Positions 14,566-28,936 of a stretch of DNA of 64,000 nt are shown piece by piece. This DNA is from Opisthorchis felineus (Eukaryota > Platyhelminthes > Trematoda > Opisthorchiida > Opisthorchiidae): the NCBI GenBank assembly GCA_004794785.1, contig SJOL01007155.1, positions 509,721-573,720 of the forward strand, written 5' to 3'. A program made the translations under genes and the position numbers. The notes under the pieces were generated by a model. The model was not told the origin of the DNA. It did no database searches and worked only from the letters and a program-made list of their open reading frames with translations. Within the stretch, counting starts at the first letter, position 1. The number at the start of each line of letters is the position of its first letter.

Positions 14566-17500
14566 CTGTGTTGGGTGAGAAAATCCTCAATACATAAAAG
14601 GATACATTTTAAAGCAACATGAATAATTGTTTCTCACATCGTTTGAGCACAAACGTGAACATATTATGATCAAGTAGTATAAAATTCCTATGACTGACAC
14701 AGTGGACATCGGTGCGATCCTTGATTAACATGGATTTCGTGCGATTCTTTGTCCATTTCTTTAAACTTGTCTGATAACCTGATCGCTAGAGGACGGTTAG
14801 GCTGTTGTATCTAACTAGTCGCTCACAGAGGACCTAATAATTTTCAAACCATCGACGTTGACCTTAACCAAGACGTTTATGGTGAACCCGTGGTTGGACC
14901 CAACATAGATCTTTCATCTATAATGTGACTGATGGGGTGCCTGTCGACCGTTCACGACCTTTCAGCGGCCGACCGTTTTGTACAGGTCCCTTGCAGGCAC
15001 CGATGGCCGTTCAGAAAACCCAACCTTCCAGTTCATTAACCACCGTCTGAAAACTCATCAAATATGCAGATGAAGAAACACACTAGGTTCAAACTCATCA
15101 TCTGTTTCAAATAGCGAGTGATTTTGTGGTCACTAACCCGAAACTACTATCCGAATTTTCGCCAGTCACCGTAATCGGCTCAGATAAGTCCCAGTAAGGA
15201 TAAGCATTTCGTGTGACTGGTAAATGGAATGCAACCACATCTTCATTGGAACGTGTTTCCTCTTTCTGAAGGATATGAATGTCAAGACATGTAGGGGAAA
15301 AATCACAATGCCTGCCGCAAACTTATGGAGATAACTGCCTGAAACTCACTTTCTCTTCTGACTACTGGCCATATAATAGACGTGTTCATGTTTTGGCCTC
15401 AATCGGCCGAATGAGATTCGCAGACGTATGATCGCACTAGCTGGTTCGGTTTGTTCATAGATACTGAACAGTTAGCAAAACTTTCTTCATCCTAGTGTGC
15501 GTTCAAAAAGATTTCCACCAGGTAAAGTAATGCGACAGATTAGCCCATATATGCAAATAGTAGACACTATAAAAAAGTAAGTTACTCAATTTAGCGATTT
15601 GTCTGATCAACCACCAGTAAGTTACTCATTCAAGTAGTCCCTAACAAAAGAATATAAGCGATGAAATGCTTAGAGAAATGAGTTGAACGCTACGTGCCTT
15701 CATATTACAACATAATGACGCACTGACGGATCAGTTCCACTCAAGCTAACCTTTGTTATATCGGGTTTTACTCACGCATTTGGATTAGTCACCAGTTTGC
15801 AGATCACTGTCCACAAAACTGCCGTCAGTTTTTGGCTCTTACAGCCGCTTGTGCCTACTGGTGACCACCTTGTTATTGTTCGCAAAAGTTGTTGATTAAC
15901 GCACCTGGGTAAGCTTGAAAAGCTCACCAGGAACTCATGGAATCAGCATTGTTTAGCAAACTAGTTTTTACTTGCAAAGGTTAATGTGTTCTATGAAATT
16001 ACTGTATAGCAGAACGGTGAACCGCTATGACTAAGCAACTTGAAATTAGTTGCCGACCTACCACTGCAGTGAATGCATTGAAAGTGTCTGACAGCCATTA
16101 ACAGGACATCTGTGAAGAGATTCGTATATAGTCCACGATGAGGTCCACTGAGTTATCTGATTAAAAAACTCGCCTGGGACTGGGAAGAATCCCCGACCCG
16201 TTCCACTGCTTTGGTTCATTTTTATTAGAATGTAGGTGAATCTGCTCTACTTGATATATTAAGACTTGTCACGACTGACTTCGATAAATTTAAATTAGAA
16301 ACGCCAATCATTCCGGGCTACAGTCGAAAACAAATCACCTCCTGGTCATACGTTTAACAAGCAGTCGTTTTACTGATGACTGGCCACAAACTACGCTACC
16401 TTTGTCCAAAGCGCCCTAATTTTCGGGTTGAAACATTCATCTGCAAAATTTTGAAAAACCCACATTTTATCTCTCAACATTTAAGAGAACTTCCCAAACG
16501 CACTAACTGTGGTCCGTTTGATTACGACGCAAGCAAGATAGCAACGAAATCGGACATGCCATCACAAACGGACAGCAGCGTGACTAGCTTCCGGTCATTA
16601 ACTGGGACGCTGTTGTCTTACTATCCTATGCTGCCCACTGAAAAGCACATATGGTGATAGCTTATTGCCTAAAGCGGATGGTGATAGGCTCAACAACATG
16701 TGAAACCAATGTGAACGACACCCTACAATGAAGCGAATAGGTACACAACGCATTCGGTGTTCATTCCGCCTCTCGGTGTGTTTTGAGATCCGATACATTG
16801 CTTGTTGCGCTGGCAAGCTAACAAAACTTATTTCTCATATTGAAACCCATGAAGAAAACCGAAGCTAATTTTTACAAGTGGGAGATTCACAGTGGCATAC
16901 TTTGTAAGGTTATTCAAAAACGACCTCTAGATCCGTATAAGATTGTAATCAATATGCAAAAAGAGGTGGATATGAGCAGAATACACCACTGAACTGGTGC
17001 CTTAACAAACTATCGAATAAAATTGTAATGAGCAAGTGGTACCAAGCTCACAATTCACTATAAAACTCAAGGATGAATTAGATCTGGAGTAAATATGTGT
17101 TCGCGTTCTGGGCGCGTAATTCGAAAATTCGGGATGGGATGGTGTTGTTGGTAGTGATACTGGCCTCAGCCATTCTGCTGTGCAATCGCTCTACTCAGGT
17201 CAGATGCTTTTGGATGTTCCACCAGCCATTGTAGTGCATAAGTTTTTGAGCTTCAACACCCGCGTCATGACTCTTTTTATCCAGCGTCGAATTACTAAAA
17301 TAACCAAGCTTCCCGTTCTTCGTGATTCTTTATTAACAGCCTGCCTAGCGTAATATTATTGTAACAAACGTGGATAGCCATCCAAATAATTTTCTAAGTT
17401 GACTCAATTCCTCCGTCTTCCACTTTATGACTTTTGAACCGGACCTGTCTGCATCTGAAGCGGAATGGTGTGCAATTATCTGAAGTGATTACATTAAGGC

Positions 17501-20500
17501 TAAAGAAACTCCCTAATATCGACGCACCAACGCCGTCCTGCGAATGAAAAGCACGACACCCAAAATGTGACAGTTTTTTGTCCTTACCATAAGCCCAACC
17601 GTCTCATGTTTAGACTGGACGCGGAAATTTAAACGAACATAAGGCCAATGTTTACATGAGTGTGTTGCATTTTAGCAGAAAATCTTTAGTACAATAGCAT
17701 TTATCATATGTATTGTAGTCGCCATCTTTTGTAAAAACACACCTAAAGGGCGAAGAACAGGAAAAAGTATGACGGTTAAGGTAGGTAAATGACCTTTTTC
17801 TGGTTAAACGGATCCGCTCAGTAGATGAGGAAAGTAGTCATTTCATGCTGTTTTGAGTCGGTTTGCGGCTATACATCGGTTGAAAATAAGTGAGCATGAA
17901 ACATTCGACAAGTATGGAACTGTAGGTATTTATTTAGTTGGTACTAAAAATTACCCAGTTGGAGCTTCCAAGATTGGGTGGATAAGTAGGTTTGTCAGTG
18001 TGGTTGAGCATTCATGCTAGGTATTATTGTATTTGGGATATCAAGCATGCGCAACATGAATAAACTTAGCCACACGTGACATTTTCAGCAACCAGTTAGC
18101 TGAACTTTTGTATTTTCACTACAAGCGGCTCTGAACGCGTGACATTATCGATCAAAACGTGTGAAAATTACCGATTTTTTGTTCTGATATCGACGGTTAA
18201 TGGCGGTGGCCAGAAATGGGGACTGCTACAGTGAGTACCTCCCCAGCGGAACATGTTTGGATTATGAACTATTTGTTCTAATGGTAGTAGTAGCGGTAAA
18301 TTCTTACGAAGTTACGAGGAGCCAGCTTGACTAAGGTTTGGAGTCAAGGCAAATCAGCCTGCGAAATTTATCTCTATGTCATAAATCAGAAAGCTACGAC
18401 CTGTCGACATGACTAGGCCAATGTGATTGGCGAGTAGTGGCAATTAGTGAGTTATGACTATCACGGCGTTTTTCCAGTAGACAAGATGGAAGCTACATCA
18501 AGTCATGAAACACGACCAGTGGAGTTAGGAGTCACCGCCTCCGGCAAATCGTGGTGTGCCAAAGATGAACTTAACTGGCTACTTTTTGAATGTAGACAAT
18601 TCAGTTGTCTTCTACTGGCAAGTATCAAACGGTTAAGGACCACATCCTTCCACTGTTAGCAAACAGCACTACGGGTCGCAACAATCAAACTAATAATGAA
18701 TGGCTGACGGCCAAACTTGACTATTTTGAATAGGACCTATCGATATTGTCAATATACTGTCTCTAGGTACAGTGTAGCACCGGTAAGTCCCAAGTCAAGT
18801 TAATGTAAAATGGTTTGTGGCCGAACGTGCACCCATCCCATAGGAAAGGAAGAGCATTTAAAATATTGGAAACAGTCCATGGACGACCTAAACTAGCTGT
18901 GTATTATATGGTTTGTTTCCCACCAGGTTGCTGCCCATTTGACAATTCCCTGTGCAGCCTGTGAACCTATCGGTTTTGACATTTATTTCTTAACGTCAGC
19001 GGTTCCGTAAAAGATTGACAACTTCCCTACTTGACTCGGCCTTTAATCTCATTTTGTTTTTGTAAAGCAAAACACTGAATGCTTTGCTTTCCAAAAACTA
19101 TTTTCCATTAGCATCTCGAAGCATCATGCTTTTGTTCAGTAATATCGAATGCCAATTTATTAGTATGCATAACTCCCCTCTAAAGTGAACTAAAAGTAGC
19201 ACATTCGAAAACCTTCAGAGCTTAGACTAGCCTTTGTGTCGTTAAGGTCTAATAACCTTCAAATAAACACCTTTAGGTTCATTTTGACATACCCCACATA
19301 AGTGATGCCATGTATTTCCAGGCTGACAGACATTAATACACTTATCCAAGACGGTTACGGAGAACAGAAGTAGGAGCACACATGGCTCATCGGCGTGAGG
19401 ACGAGCAGCCTATGCCTTGTCTGATGAAACAAGACAGCGATCATACTATTTATCTCAATAGAAGAACGATATATGAAGGTAAACTTTGCCAAGAGAGTTG
19501 GAATGAACTGAAGCCCTAGATGGTCATCGAATAATCTCTAACTTCATAAAAGATAAACTCATCCGTGAATTCTACCCTCCACTTTATTGTGCCTCCCCTC
19601 CCGAATCTATTCCAGCTGCCGACGCAGCCAAGTTTTGTCACTCTAGCTGGGGTGTATAAACTGACTTAAAGAACAATGCCTGAAAGACCACACGATCTGA
19701 TTTTATACCATTCATCGGACTTGGGGAACACTTTGAGAAGCTGCCATACTCATTGGCCAAATTACTCACCATCGAAAAAACCTGAAAACTGGAAGTTAGT
19801 CCAGTTTGTCAGAATTCACAGTTGGTTCTACCTGTGTTTTTATCAATGTTTTTTAAAATATGATATTTGGAAACCTGAGCTCAAGCACGAACACGAGGTG
19901 AAATTCAGTTCTCAGAAAAGTTACCTTACTCGCCCCCTGATGATGTAGCTTTCGGTTTACGTTCTCTTGCCTTGAAGCCTGATGCGAGTGCTTGAATACC
20001 ACTTTTGGACCATACTAGTGGGTTTGAGAGCCATGATATAAGAATTGCGCTGCAGATCTACTCCTCCGGTGACGTGTGTTTGGGTCCGGAAAATCGTCCT
20101 CGTAAATACTTCATCAACTAAACGCAGTACACTTCTCAACTATATAAATACTGCCCTAACGGCTGACCATTTCTGCCTCTATATATTAGAAATCTTCTGG
20201 TATCCGAATGTCAGTGACTTTGAATGAACCTATGGTATCAACATCCCTTTCATCATAGACTTGATGGACTCCAGACATTGTCCGCCCAGCTCTCGCTTAC
20301 ACTGAACATATGTATATCCTTTAGCCCTATGATAGGCAAAATTCAGTCGGCTTCCTCCGCTTCTTTTTTGCTATCTGGCCCCAAAACCCCTGGTAGTTAC
20401 GGAATTTTACATCTAAAAGTTTTCTAACCTGTAACCTTTCTCTGACCACACAATACTGTCTTTTTCCCTGAAGGACGAAGGCGCCACTCTGTTTTTTAGA

Positions 20501-23500
20501 TCAAAAGTCCATGTGTTGTAAACATTCCCGTCTATCGCCTGTAAGTATTCAGGCCACGCTGGTCTTGCAAAAGTTTTATACTATTGTCCACCCCTTGCAA
20601 GGGAAGCCATCGCAGCCATCTCGACATCTCGTGCACTTTCAGTATTCGAAATGTTTCCTGGCCAAACTTTGTCTCCTAGGAACACTGCTGTCCTTTATTC
20701 TATTTGCTCAATCATAGAACATCACCATGTCGCATTGTGGCCTAATGGAAGACTTGTTTGACAATCCGTCCTAAATGTACCACGTTTTACATCACAAATT
20801 CTAACAGATTTATCTGCTCATGGAAGTACGTGTGCACTCACTTATCCAGCCGTATTGAAAATATTTCAATCAGTCGACAGTTATGGGAAGCGTTTGGCAT
20901 GCTGACCGGAGTAAGCCAGTAAGTTAGCTCGCTCGAAGTTGCTTGCCACTTCTGTTACACCGGCAGCCTACTCAATCCGTTTGATTGTGCTGGTGACAAA
21001 CCACTGACTGGGTTTGCTCGTATAAACGGTGCCTCCGACCGCAGCCCAGCAAAGATGATAAACGCGCCCAGAAGGTTAGCAGTGCGTAGTTTGTTTGATA
21101 TCTAGTAAATTGTAGATGGAAGTGTACGTTGGAGGTAACCATAAGCTAACGCGAACTGATTCGGTTAGAAAATGCTTTTCGTTGCGAGAAAATTAACCAG
21201 TTAGTTGCGCACAATCGTTAAGATACGTGATAACAAAGCCTCAGAAATCACCCGAATAGTCAGCAATGACGATTTTGTCAAAACTTGTTTAAATCTCCCG
21301 TATAGTGACCAACATTTGCTTGCCAGCATGGCTATTGCTCAATTTCTGGCAGTGTCGAAATTCCCATATACACCTCGCTTTGCTTCATAGAAAAAACAGC
21401 GAGGTGGGCAACTTAAATTTACTTTGACGTAGCAGGCTTTTCCCACTTCATGGAACTCATTGATTGCCACATTCCATGACCTTGTTGATAAATGAAGGAC
21501 GAAATCGCTCAGTTCCTTGAGCTAACAAACCGGACTAAAAAGGAAGGATTTAGAGAAAAGATCACCTCCAGGTTATACCGAACTTCATAACGGGCCATAT
21601 TTTTCTGGTACCTTGAAGCTATCAGAGCGCCTTAACAGCCATAGCTCGGATACTCGGCTAGGTTTGAAAGCAGGTCATGTTTCCAATCCGTTACGACAGA
21701 GTTTGAAGGAAATCCACTTCGCGCCAGAATAGACGGAGTTCACTTTGTTACCGTTGGGTAGAAAGTATTCTCTAAACTTTCATTCTAAGATGTTTGTATC
21801 ATGCATACAAATTGGCCAGGGTGATCCGCGGGCGCAAGAGTGCCCATCTGAGTGCGGTCAACTTTGATTTCACACTTGACGACCTGAGTTGCAGAATGTT
21901 TGTTCATCAATGAATAGAAAATTTCGCACTCTTGCCAGCGTGGTTAACCTCAGCGTTTGACCGCAGATTTTGGATGGATTCAGTAGAGACCTCAGTTCCC
22001 CGGTGGAAGCCTAACAAACTATTTATCCATTTTCAAAGAATAAGGCGGCGACAAGTGTGGTGTCATTTGCTGAATACCCGGAAACAATAGGGACTTAGAA
22101 GTACGAGAATGTTATCCAACAGGGGCTGCTTCCACTTTGTCGCCAGATCTGTAGGGTGATTAGGTATGAACTATATGTTATGACTGCAGCTGCGCAATTG
22201 CAATCGATTATACGTAGTCACCTCAACAACATTTGCCCATCCTTTTGAGGTATTAAAAATTATTTTGGAGGCCGCACATCGAAGAATTGGTGGAAGGATC
22301 CCGCGGGACAAATAGTGAGAAATAACAGAAAGGAAAGTGTGTAGTTTATTCACACTTGGAGATCGCTGCATGGAGAATCACCTCATTCAGATATCCAGTA
22401 CAGTATCCAAAACAGAATACTAAGTAGCTTTCCCATGCTAACGCAGGCATTGATGCAAGTCTGATCAGAACTGACACAAGTGCCGCCACTGTCATGCGTT
22501 CGGATCGTTTTTAATTACTCGGAGACTATGAAACTTATAGATTCTAAACGCAGTTCATTGCCAAACAATTAGTATTGTTTACGAATTAGCCGTAGTAGCT
22601 GTGCAGCACCACCGAGCGAGGTAGATCTTCGCATACTAGACTATGCATTCGAGGAGAGGGGTCTTTATAAGGAATTTTAGGTGCTGCCGATTTTCCAGAA
22701 TTTTGTCATTTATTGGCTTTTGGACAGAGTTGTTTCAAAAACACTATTAGACTTGTGTTTTGGGCGACTGTTGCAGATTCCCACCGTTGTAACTCTTGTA
22801 TGCAGGCCTTACGATTATTTTTCAGTTGAAAGTATTGCATTCCGAATGCATTTATCTCACATAATCCTGCATGTGCTCGCTTGTCTGACCAGAACAACAA
22901 TCAAGGCACACAAACCGTCGCGATACCTTTATCCAATAGAAGAGTTTAGTCGCCAGATACCCGCGATATATTTGGCGATACATAATTTCCGATAGATATT
23001 TTCTTTATATATTTTGCGTTTTGTGCAACGAATCCCCAAACTGCAGCGGCTCAGCTAGACTTAGTGACTAAGAGAACTTAGTCGACATCTGAAAGGGGCT
23101 AATTTCAACCCAATCGAAACGGCAACAGTTATCAATAGCGCGATTAACAAAAAGGCGTGTCCGCACTTCCAGAGTAGTTGTGAAATATCCACACAATCCA
23201 CAAAGACTAAGATCGCTGCGACGGACCAGTACAAAAATGTAGTAATCCTATTGTAATTTTTTCGAATTCCATGGTCAAGACGAAGAAGAAAGCATTGTTA
23301 CCGTGAGAAAACGGGGAAGTAAAAAAATACTCACTGGCTGCTGACTTTCAGCAGGCTTCTTCGGTAAGCCTTGTAGTTATGGCAATCTTCCGCTAACCAA
23401 AAATATGTATGTCCGCTCACGTTACGCTTTCTTGAATAACCCTCCTTTTTGGTGCATACACTATGGTTAATCCATACTGAAGGGAAAGTCTTGTGGACTA

Positions 23501-23649
23501 GTTTCACTCTTAGTAAAGCTCAGCAACAGTGCACATTCCTGAATTTACAAGAATATGAACCCTAGCGAGCAAGGCAATTGTTTCCCACGACTAATCTGTT
23601 AGGCTGGATGCGCTTGGATTTCTCCGTTCGAGCTGGTGAACAACATGAT
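14566..23649. other. No recognisable gene
   Basis: No protein homology, RNA gene or dispersed repeat copy was recognised. The plus strand is notably pyrimidine-rich around 20.2-20.7 kb, which by itself produces several adjacent open frames there. A 13-bp direct repeat (AGTAAGTTACTCA) occurs at 15576-15588 and 15616-15628. Confidence 0.55.
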
Positions 23650-23825
23650 GTCTAGGTGGTGGGATTAGGCTGTCCGATGTGTGCTGCATATTCGGGTTTC
23701 ACATGCCCCTAAAAGCAAGGAGGTTCGGTACTGATGAGCTCCAACAAAAGCGAAACCCGAGTACATTGATCCTTTACTTGATAAAAACGAACCAGATTAA
23801 CTGATAAGGGGTATGGTAAGGACTA
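23650..23825 (+). repeat. Dispersed repeat family B, copy 1 (diverged, SINE-like)
   Basis: This stretch shares an ordered series of short blocks with the copies at 46.3 and 48.6 kb. They include a pyrimidine/purine-mixed tRNA-like start, a GGTACTGATGAGCTCCAA block, a block ending in ACATTG followed by a CTTT-rich stretch, and a tail with AATTGA/TTAACTGATAAGGGG-like sequence. It is the most diverged of the three copies. The presumed internal promoter is barely visible here but can be seen in the others. The edges are approximate. Confidence 0.5.
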
Positions 23826-23905
23826 ATTAGATGATGGCCATGTGATAACAAACTCCACAAATTCAGAAAGTCCTTCGCTCTAGACGTAATACATCACTCA
23901 AATCT

Positions 23906-24056
23906 TTGCTGAAAACTCTTCGACAGCCCATGACTGGTTTCGGCCTTCTTGGGGCCACCAGCTAGGCGCAGCCCCAAGTTTCTGTCAGCCCGAATTGCAC
24001 GAAGTTAGCAAAATACACTCATTTGCATACGAATTTCGTTTTAACGGGAGACTCAC
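23906..24056 (+). repeat. Dispersed repeat family C, copy 1
   Basis: About 150 bases align with 39761-39931. Shared blocks include an ACTCTTCGACA..CCCAT start, a GGTTTC..CCTTCTTGGGGC block, a GTAGGCGC/CTAGGCGC block, an AGTTTC-GTCA block, the block AATACACTCATTTGCA, and an end with GAGACTCA. No reading frame or pol III boxes are evident, so the type (LINE 3' end, MITE or SINE body) is unknown. Confidence 0.7.
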
Positions 24057-27000
24057 CTGGAACCCAGCTCAATCACTCGTTTAGAAAGTTCTTAGCATGG
24101 AGAATCACCAAGGCTAATACTTGGACTAAAAAAGGTAATCAAAAATCTAGATGTACTTCTTCAAGACTAGTCAACCCCTGATTTCCAACGACTTAAAATT
24201 GTTGCCGACAAATGTATAATACCCCATACTTTTACATGGTGCCAACCCCTGAATAATCAATATGCTCCGGTTAGAAGTGACCACAGAGGATCCTTAAGGG
24301 GTGACACAGCTGGCCGTTGGTTTTTAACTCTTACAAACCTTCCAGATGCATTTGAACGCTATGATGTTACCTAAACTGCAGCAACCGATTTCTCTGTATG
24401 CAAGGGTTGTTTTTCTTCATACCCGATATAAACGAATTCCGAAGCAACTGTCATTGTCAGAGTGTTCCGTGCTTGTTTTATTAACTGTAACGCAGTTGAC
24501 CGGTCAGTTTTTTTACCACGACGAACGACTGCAAGCCGAATTAGTTCGCATTAGCTCGTTTTTAACTCCAGCGTGTATTGCCATGCTTGGCCCTGACTAA
24601 ACGTAATTGGATATCAACCCCAGTATTCGTCTGGCCAACCGTATACCATCTCCACTCACCCGCAAGCGAGGACGCCATCCACCCAATCAGACCCAGTCAG
24701 CGACTTGCCACCATCACCATCAAACGGAGTGCGACTTGACTGGGTAAGCTACTGATGTACCGTACCGATGGTGGGAATCAAACTCAAACGAGCTAACTCG
24801 ATGACTTATTCTGGTGAGTGACCCAACGTCTACTTGGACTTGAATTGCCCAAGCCAATGATTCATGGGTCTAATGGGTGTAATCCATGGGTGTAATCACA
24901 CCACAAAGAATACGTTATTCTGTTTAAGATTTCCGATTCGCACGCGTCTAGTATACTCATCCGGAATTAATTGCATTGGATAGCAACAAATCAATCGCTT
25001 TGGAACATAAAGATTCCTCCACTCTATTTAGCCTGATCTGTCTTGACCTGTAGAGTCAGGGTAGTTTAAGAAGCCGTCCACTTAAACACATGCTGTAGGC
25101 AAGCAGTTGCCAGTTTCCGTCCCAACTTTTGAGCCCATCTCTTCTATTACGTTATCTGCGCTTAAATTACACTTGGGACGCAAATAAACCGCAGTCAGAA
25201 ACATTCTCTTATTGTCATTTAAACTATAACTTCCAGCTTGAAATTATCTGCTGAACAATATCAAAGAAGTATACTCTCATTTTTATGCCATCGGTATCAT
25301 AAAAACATCCGTGATTTGTCCATCGAGTGTGTATAACGAAAATGGCGTTTTGCTTTCGGAAACTTGGCAGTATATCGACTTCAAACATTGGTTTGCAACA
25401 ACCATGTGTGGTTGCAATTTGTTATGTCTTTGTTCGTGTTTGTATCATACTGCAAGAAAGGAATGCGTTGAGGAAGACATGTTGCTTGGATTATTACCGA
25501 ATTTTGATCACTTCCATGGCTGGATGAACCAGTGGTCACTGAACTTTTGTCCTGCAAGAAAAGTCAATCTGGCCAGCTGTGAATATTCCACGAATTTCTA
25601 GAGAAAGCTCCCAAACCTTCGGTTAGTCGTTAGAAACCACAACATTAGACCACGGGTTGCTGATCTGCAATGTAAATCCGCAGGTAACCAGAGCTTTCCA
25701 CTTGGGATGACAACCGAGGTGTTATCTAGTGTAAATTGGGTGATTGAAGGACGAGTGTAGTTATTTTCTAATCCCGTGCGATTTGGCTGAACCGTTGGCT
25801 GGCCACTTGTTGTCGAGCAGCATTTTAAAGCTGCTTAACCTGAGGTTACATGTACTCTCTAGAAATTAGTAAGCTGCGTACCGCCGGTGACGTTTAACAA
25901 GAACGAAACAGCTGCAGGGCTAATAGGTTTCCGAGCACAAGTTGTACCTCAGGTAAAAATGTTACCATCATATACAAAACTGGTGATGAAATTTCAGGCA
26001 CAGTTGGCTAACGAACTAATCCGGGTTTAGAAACTGCAAGACAACAACTTGCTTTTCACTCTCTTACACATATTTGCACTTCAAGATGAGAATCGGGCTC
26101 ACTTATACCTTGCATAACTGACACAAGCTTAAGCCAGTGAGCAGATGAGTACCGGTTTGTTTCGCGTAAAAAACGGGTGCAAAAGAGTGGACCAGTGTTA
26201 TCAAAGCTGAGAACTGTCAGAACGCAGTAAATACAATAACCCTTGCAAGGCGACCACATTTTGCTAGTATTGAAAAGTTACGCATTAATGTGAAACTCGG
26301 AGTAAAAACTGCTGTATTTGCGCTAATTTTTTTTACCAAAAATACATTGTTTCGATTGTTGCCTTTTTATTTGGCAAATACAATTGGTCCATCTGGAACG
26401 AAGGAATGGTCTCGAATTCCTTAGTATCTTACTGGAAATCAGCCAAAAAGATGAAGTCCCGCTTCACTAGAAACAAAAATTGAAGGTTTGCATTTAAAAC
26501 TAACATTTACACGCTGGTCATGGTTACATCCATCAAAATATGTGAAACTCAAAAAAAATATCTATGTTCGCCACTATGACTAGAAAATAACCAGCAGTGG
26601 TATCGATTATGCTTGTGAAAATAGCTGCCCACCCGGTTGGTGTCTGTTTCTTTAGTCGATTCCAACTTTACGCTATTTCTGTATGGTACACGTTTACTGT
26701 AATGTAAAATTAACTTAAACCAAGTCGATAAAATTTTAGGAGCGATAACACTTTCCGCATTAGTTCACTTGCAAAACAAAGCACCCAATTTTCAGTCTAC
26801 TCGCAGTATAGCTATTTTGTTTAAGATCGCTAGATTGTTTGATCACTTTGCTGGACAATCCTGTCACCCTCGCTTGCTCTGTTATCCCAGTGTGAACTAG
26901 CATAGCAGAGCAAATATTAACAATATTCTTTAGGTTTACGAATACGATATTTATTTTATTCCACTTATTCCTGATCACACGTTTTTTTGGGGATCGGCAG

Positions 27001-27360
27001 AGTAGCCTCATTAGGCACAGTGGAATCAAAACTTTGGAAATTAAATTTTCCCTTGCGTGCAATGCTCCGGATATTGTTGGTTTTTGAACCACTGTGATAT
27101 ATTTTAACCGTCTTCTATCTTACCATCCCTCAGTTTGAAACATATGCCATGCTCGATTGAATCCAGTTGAATTTGTCTCCAAAAGTCAAACTTGGTAGGA
27201 CTTGTAACTGTAATTTAATGTCAAGAATTTTATGGCTGACTGTTACTTATTCTTCTTCCTGCAAATAAGGAGAATGTTGGTAGCTCAGATAGTATACATG
27301 GTCGCTGGTTTTTCGCTGAGCAACAAGGGGTTTCTTTGTTATCTGTTTGTTATTTCCAAT
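24057..27360. other. No recognisable gene
   Basis: Nothing identifiable was seen apart from the short tandem repeat near 24.88 kb. The open frame at 25311-25601 has no recognisable domain and lies in a T-rich plus strand that favours open frames. Confidence 0.5.
24864..24898. repeat. Short tandem repeat, ATGGGTSTAAT units
   Basis: The unit ATGGGTGTAATC and a near copy recur about three times in succession, giving a short degenerate minisatellite. Confidence 0.6.
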
Positions 27361-27706
27361 TACGGCTCTCTTTGGGTAATCCGGTTGAGATGCTGGTCCT
27401 TTGCACGTAGTTCAGTTCATTGGTTGGTCGAGTCCGCCTTGGAGCACCAAGCTTCCAGAAATTCCCTTCCCGGTCTCGTGTCTCCCTATGCCAACATTCT
27501 TGCGTTTTCCAGACTGAAGTTGGGACCTTCTTGGTCTCCATTTGTGGATATCAAGAACAGTGAGTCATCTCTCCTGACTACCGCGTTTTGTATCTTTATT
27601 CGTGTGCATAGTTTCCTACCACGTTTTTCAATGTACAACTTCCTGCAGTGACAGGCGGTGCTAACTGAAAAAGTAGAGTTCGCAAAACTGTCCCCTTTAT
27701 TGCTAA
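27361..27706 (-). mobile_element. Penelope-like element remnant: GIY-YIG endonuclease and C-terminal tail
   Basis: One minus-strand frame, read from about 27706 down to 27361, gives a continuous match in order to the C-terminal GIY-YIG nuclease of flatworm retroelements. A CHC then KLYIEKRGRKLCTRI segment corresponds to the usual YIG-x-TGR-x-L-x-TRI core. An AVVRRDDSLFLIST segment follows, then a GPNFSLENARMLA segment, then GDTRPGREFLEAW, the conserved tail. The frame carries an in-frame TAG between the last two segments and a TGA further on, and the GIY-YIG glycine is replaced by Glu (YIE). It is therefore a dead fragment. The 139-codon open frame on the opposite strand (27232-27651) is a shadow of it. 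I could not find the reverse transcriptase part in the adjacent higher-coordinate sequence, so the copy is probably truncated. A LINE with the same nuclease is a less likely alternative. Confidence 0.7.
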
Positions 27707-28936
27707 TGATTCAGTGATTATTTACTTCCTGGAAAACGATGCACTCCTAGGTGGGTCAGTATTAATCTGTTGCTTATTAACGACAGATCTGATCTTAGTG
27801 ATCACATTGTTAGGTACACTATGCCACCCAGTTTATCTGGACCTAAACGTCGTTTTGGGCCACTATTCAATTTGACTCATTTAATTTTTTGATAGTCAAA
27901 CCCCACTAAACTACGCTGGATCTTCAGAATAACCCGGCCCCTTAATTCAGATCAGGATTGGCTGACCACTAAAGCCAGATAGAGCCTTGTTTGGTGAATG
28001 TAGATAATCGTTTCCGGGCCGTATTTCGTCTTCAGTTTAGTCACATCTGATCCAAAGCATTCGGTTAGAAAAACGCAGAATGGGAAACCAACTATGTTGT
28101 CAAATTGTCTGGTGCAACCAATCACTAGTTGCTGACGTGCAACGAATGTAAGGACGAATGTAAAGAAGTAACACATATGGTAATTAAGTCATATGGTCAG
28201 GTGATGAGATATGTGAAATGGCAAGATTCAACACATTCTATTATGATTCTTCTTTCTGCTTTGCTAAAATTCTTGAACGGAACTAAGTGCAAGAAAATTG
28301 CCAAGTTGCTGAATGCTTTTAAACCCCGCAGGCTGTAGTAGGGATGCTTGTGTCCATCTTAATGAGGACCACGATAAATCGTACATCACTTATTCATCGT
28401 GTTCGCACACATATCCATTGGGTTTTCTTCAAGATCTCCTATAGTTTATCAAATGCCATGCGTATGCAAAAACAGCAAAATGTTTTGACGGAGTAGATAA
28501 ATGTACGGATGGATGGTTGGTTGAGGTCAACTCTATCCTCAATGGATAAGGCACCCATCGGTTACGAGAGTGCTTTCTTAACTCATTTATATTACCAACA
28601 CAAACGCACTCTAGGGCGGACACGGTCACTTCGAATGCACTGACTTCTCAAAGTAATCGTTGGCAACTCTTCACCCTCTGCTTATCAACTAGCTCGTGTG
28701 TTTTTCCAAACATCAGGTCTTTCCACCTTGAAAAACTAAGTAGCAAATTGAAACTTGGTCCCGATACTAAATTAAAACACGCTTTGCTTGGCCACACAGT
28801 TGAGCCAAAAGCAAATATAAATATCGAGCTTTTGGAGTGAATTCCTGGAGTCAGCTAGGGAACCTCCATCGATCAATCACAGGAAATTTTCTTTCCGATA
28901 TCAGTGACCATTGTTCTTTCGCCCGACCAAAACTTC

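Noticed and set aside
20224..20717. Adjacent plus-strand frames
   Set aside because: The plus strand is pyrimidine-rich here, which depletes stop codons without coding.
24773..24783. B-box-like GTTTGATTCCC on the minus strand
   Set aside because: No A box at the proper distance and no shared SINE body, so too little to call a SINE.
27232..27651. 139-codon plus-strand frame
   Set aside because: It is antisense to the Penelope-like nuclease relic, which explains the sequence better.
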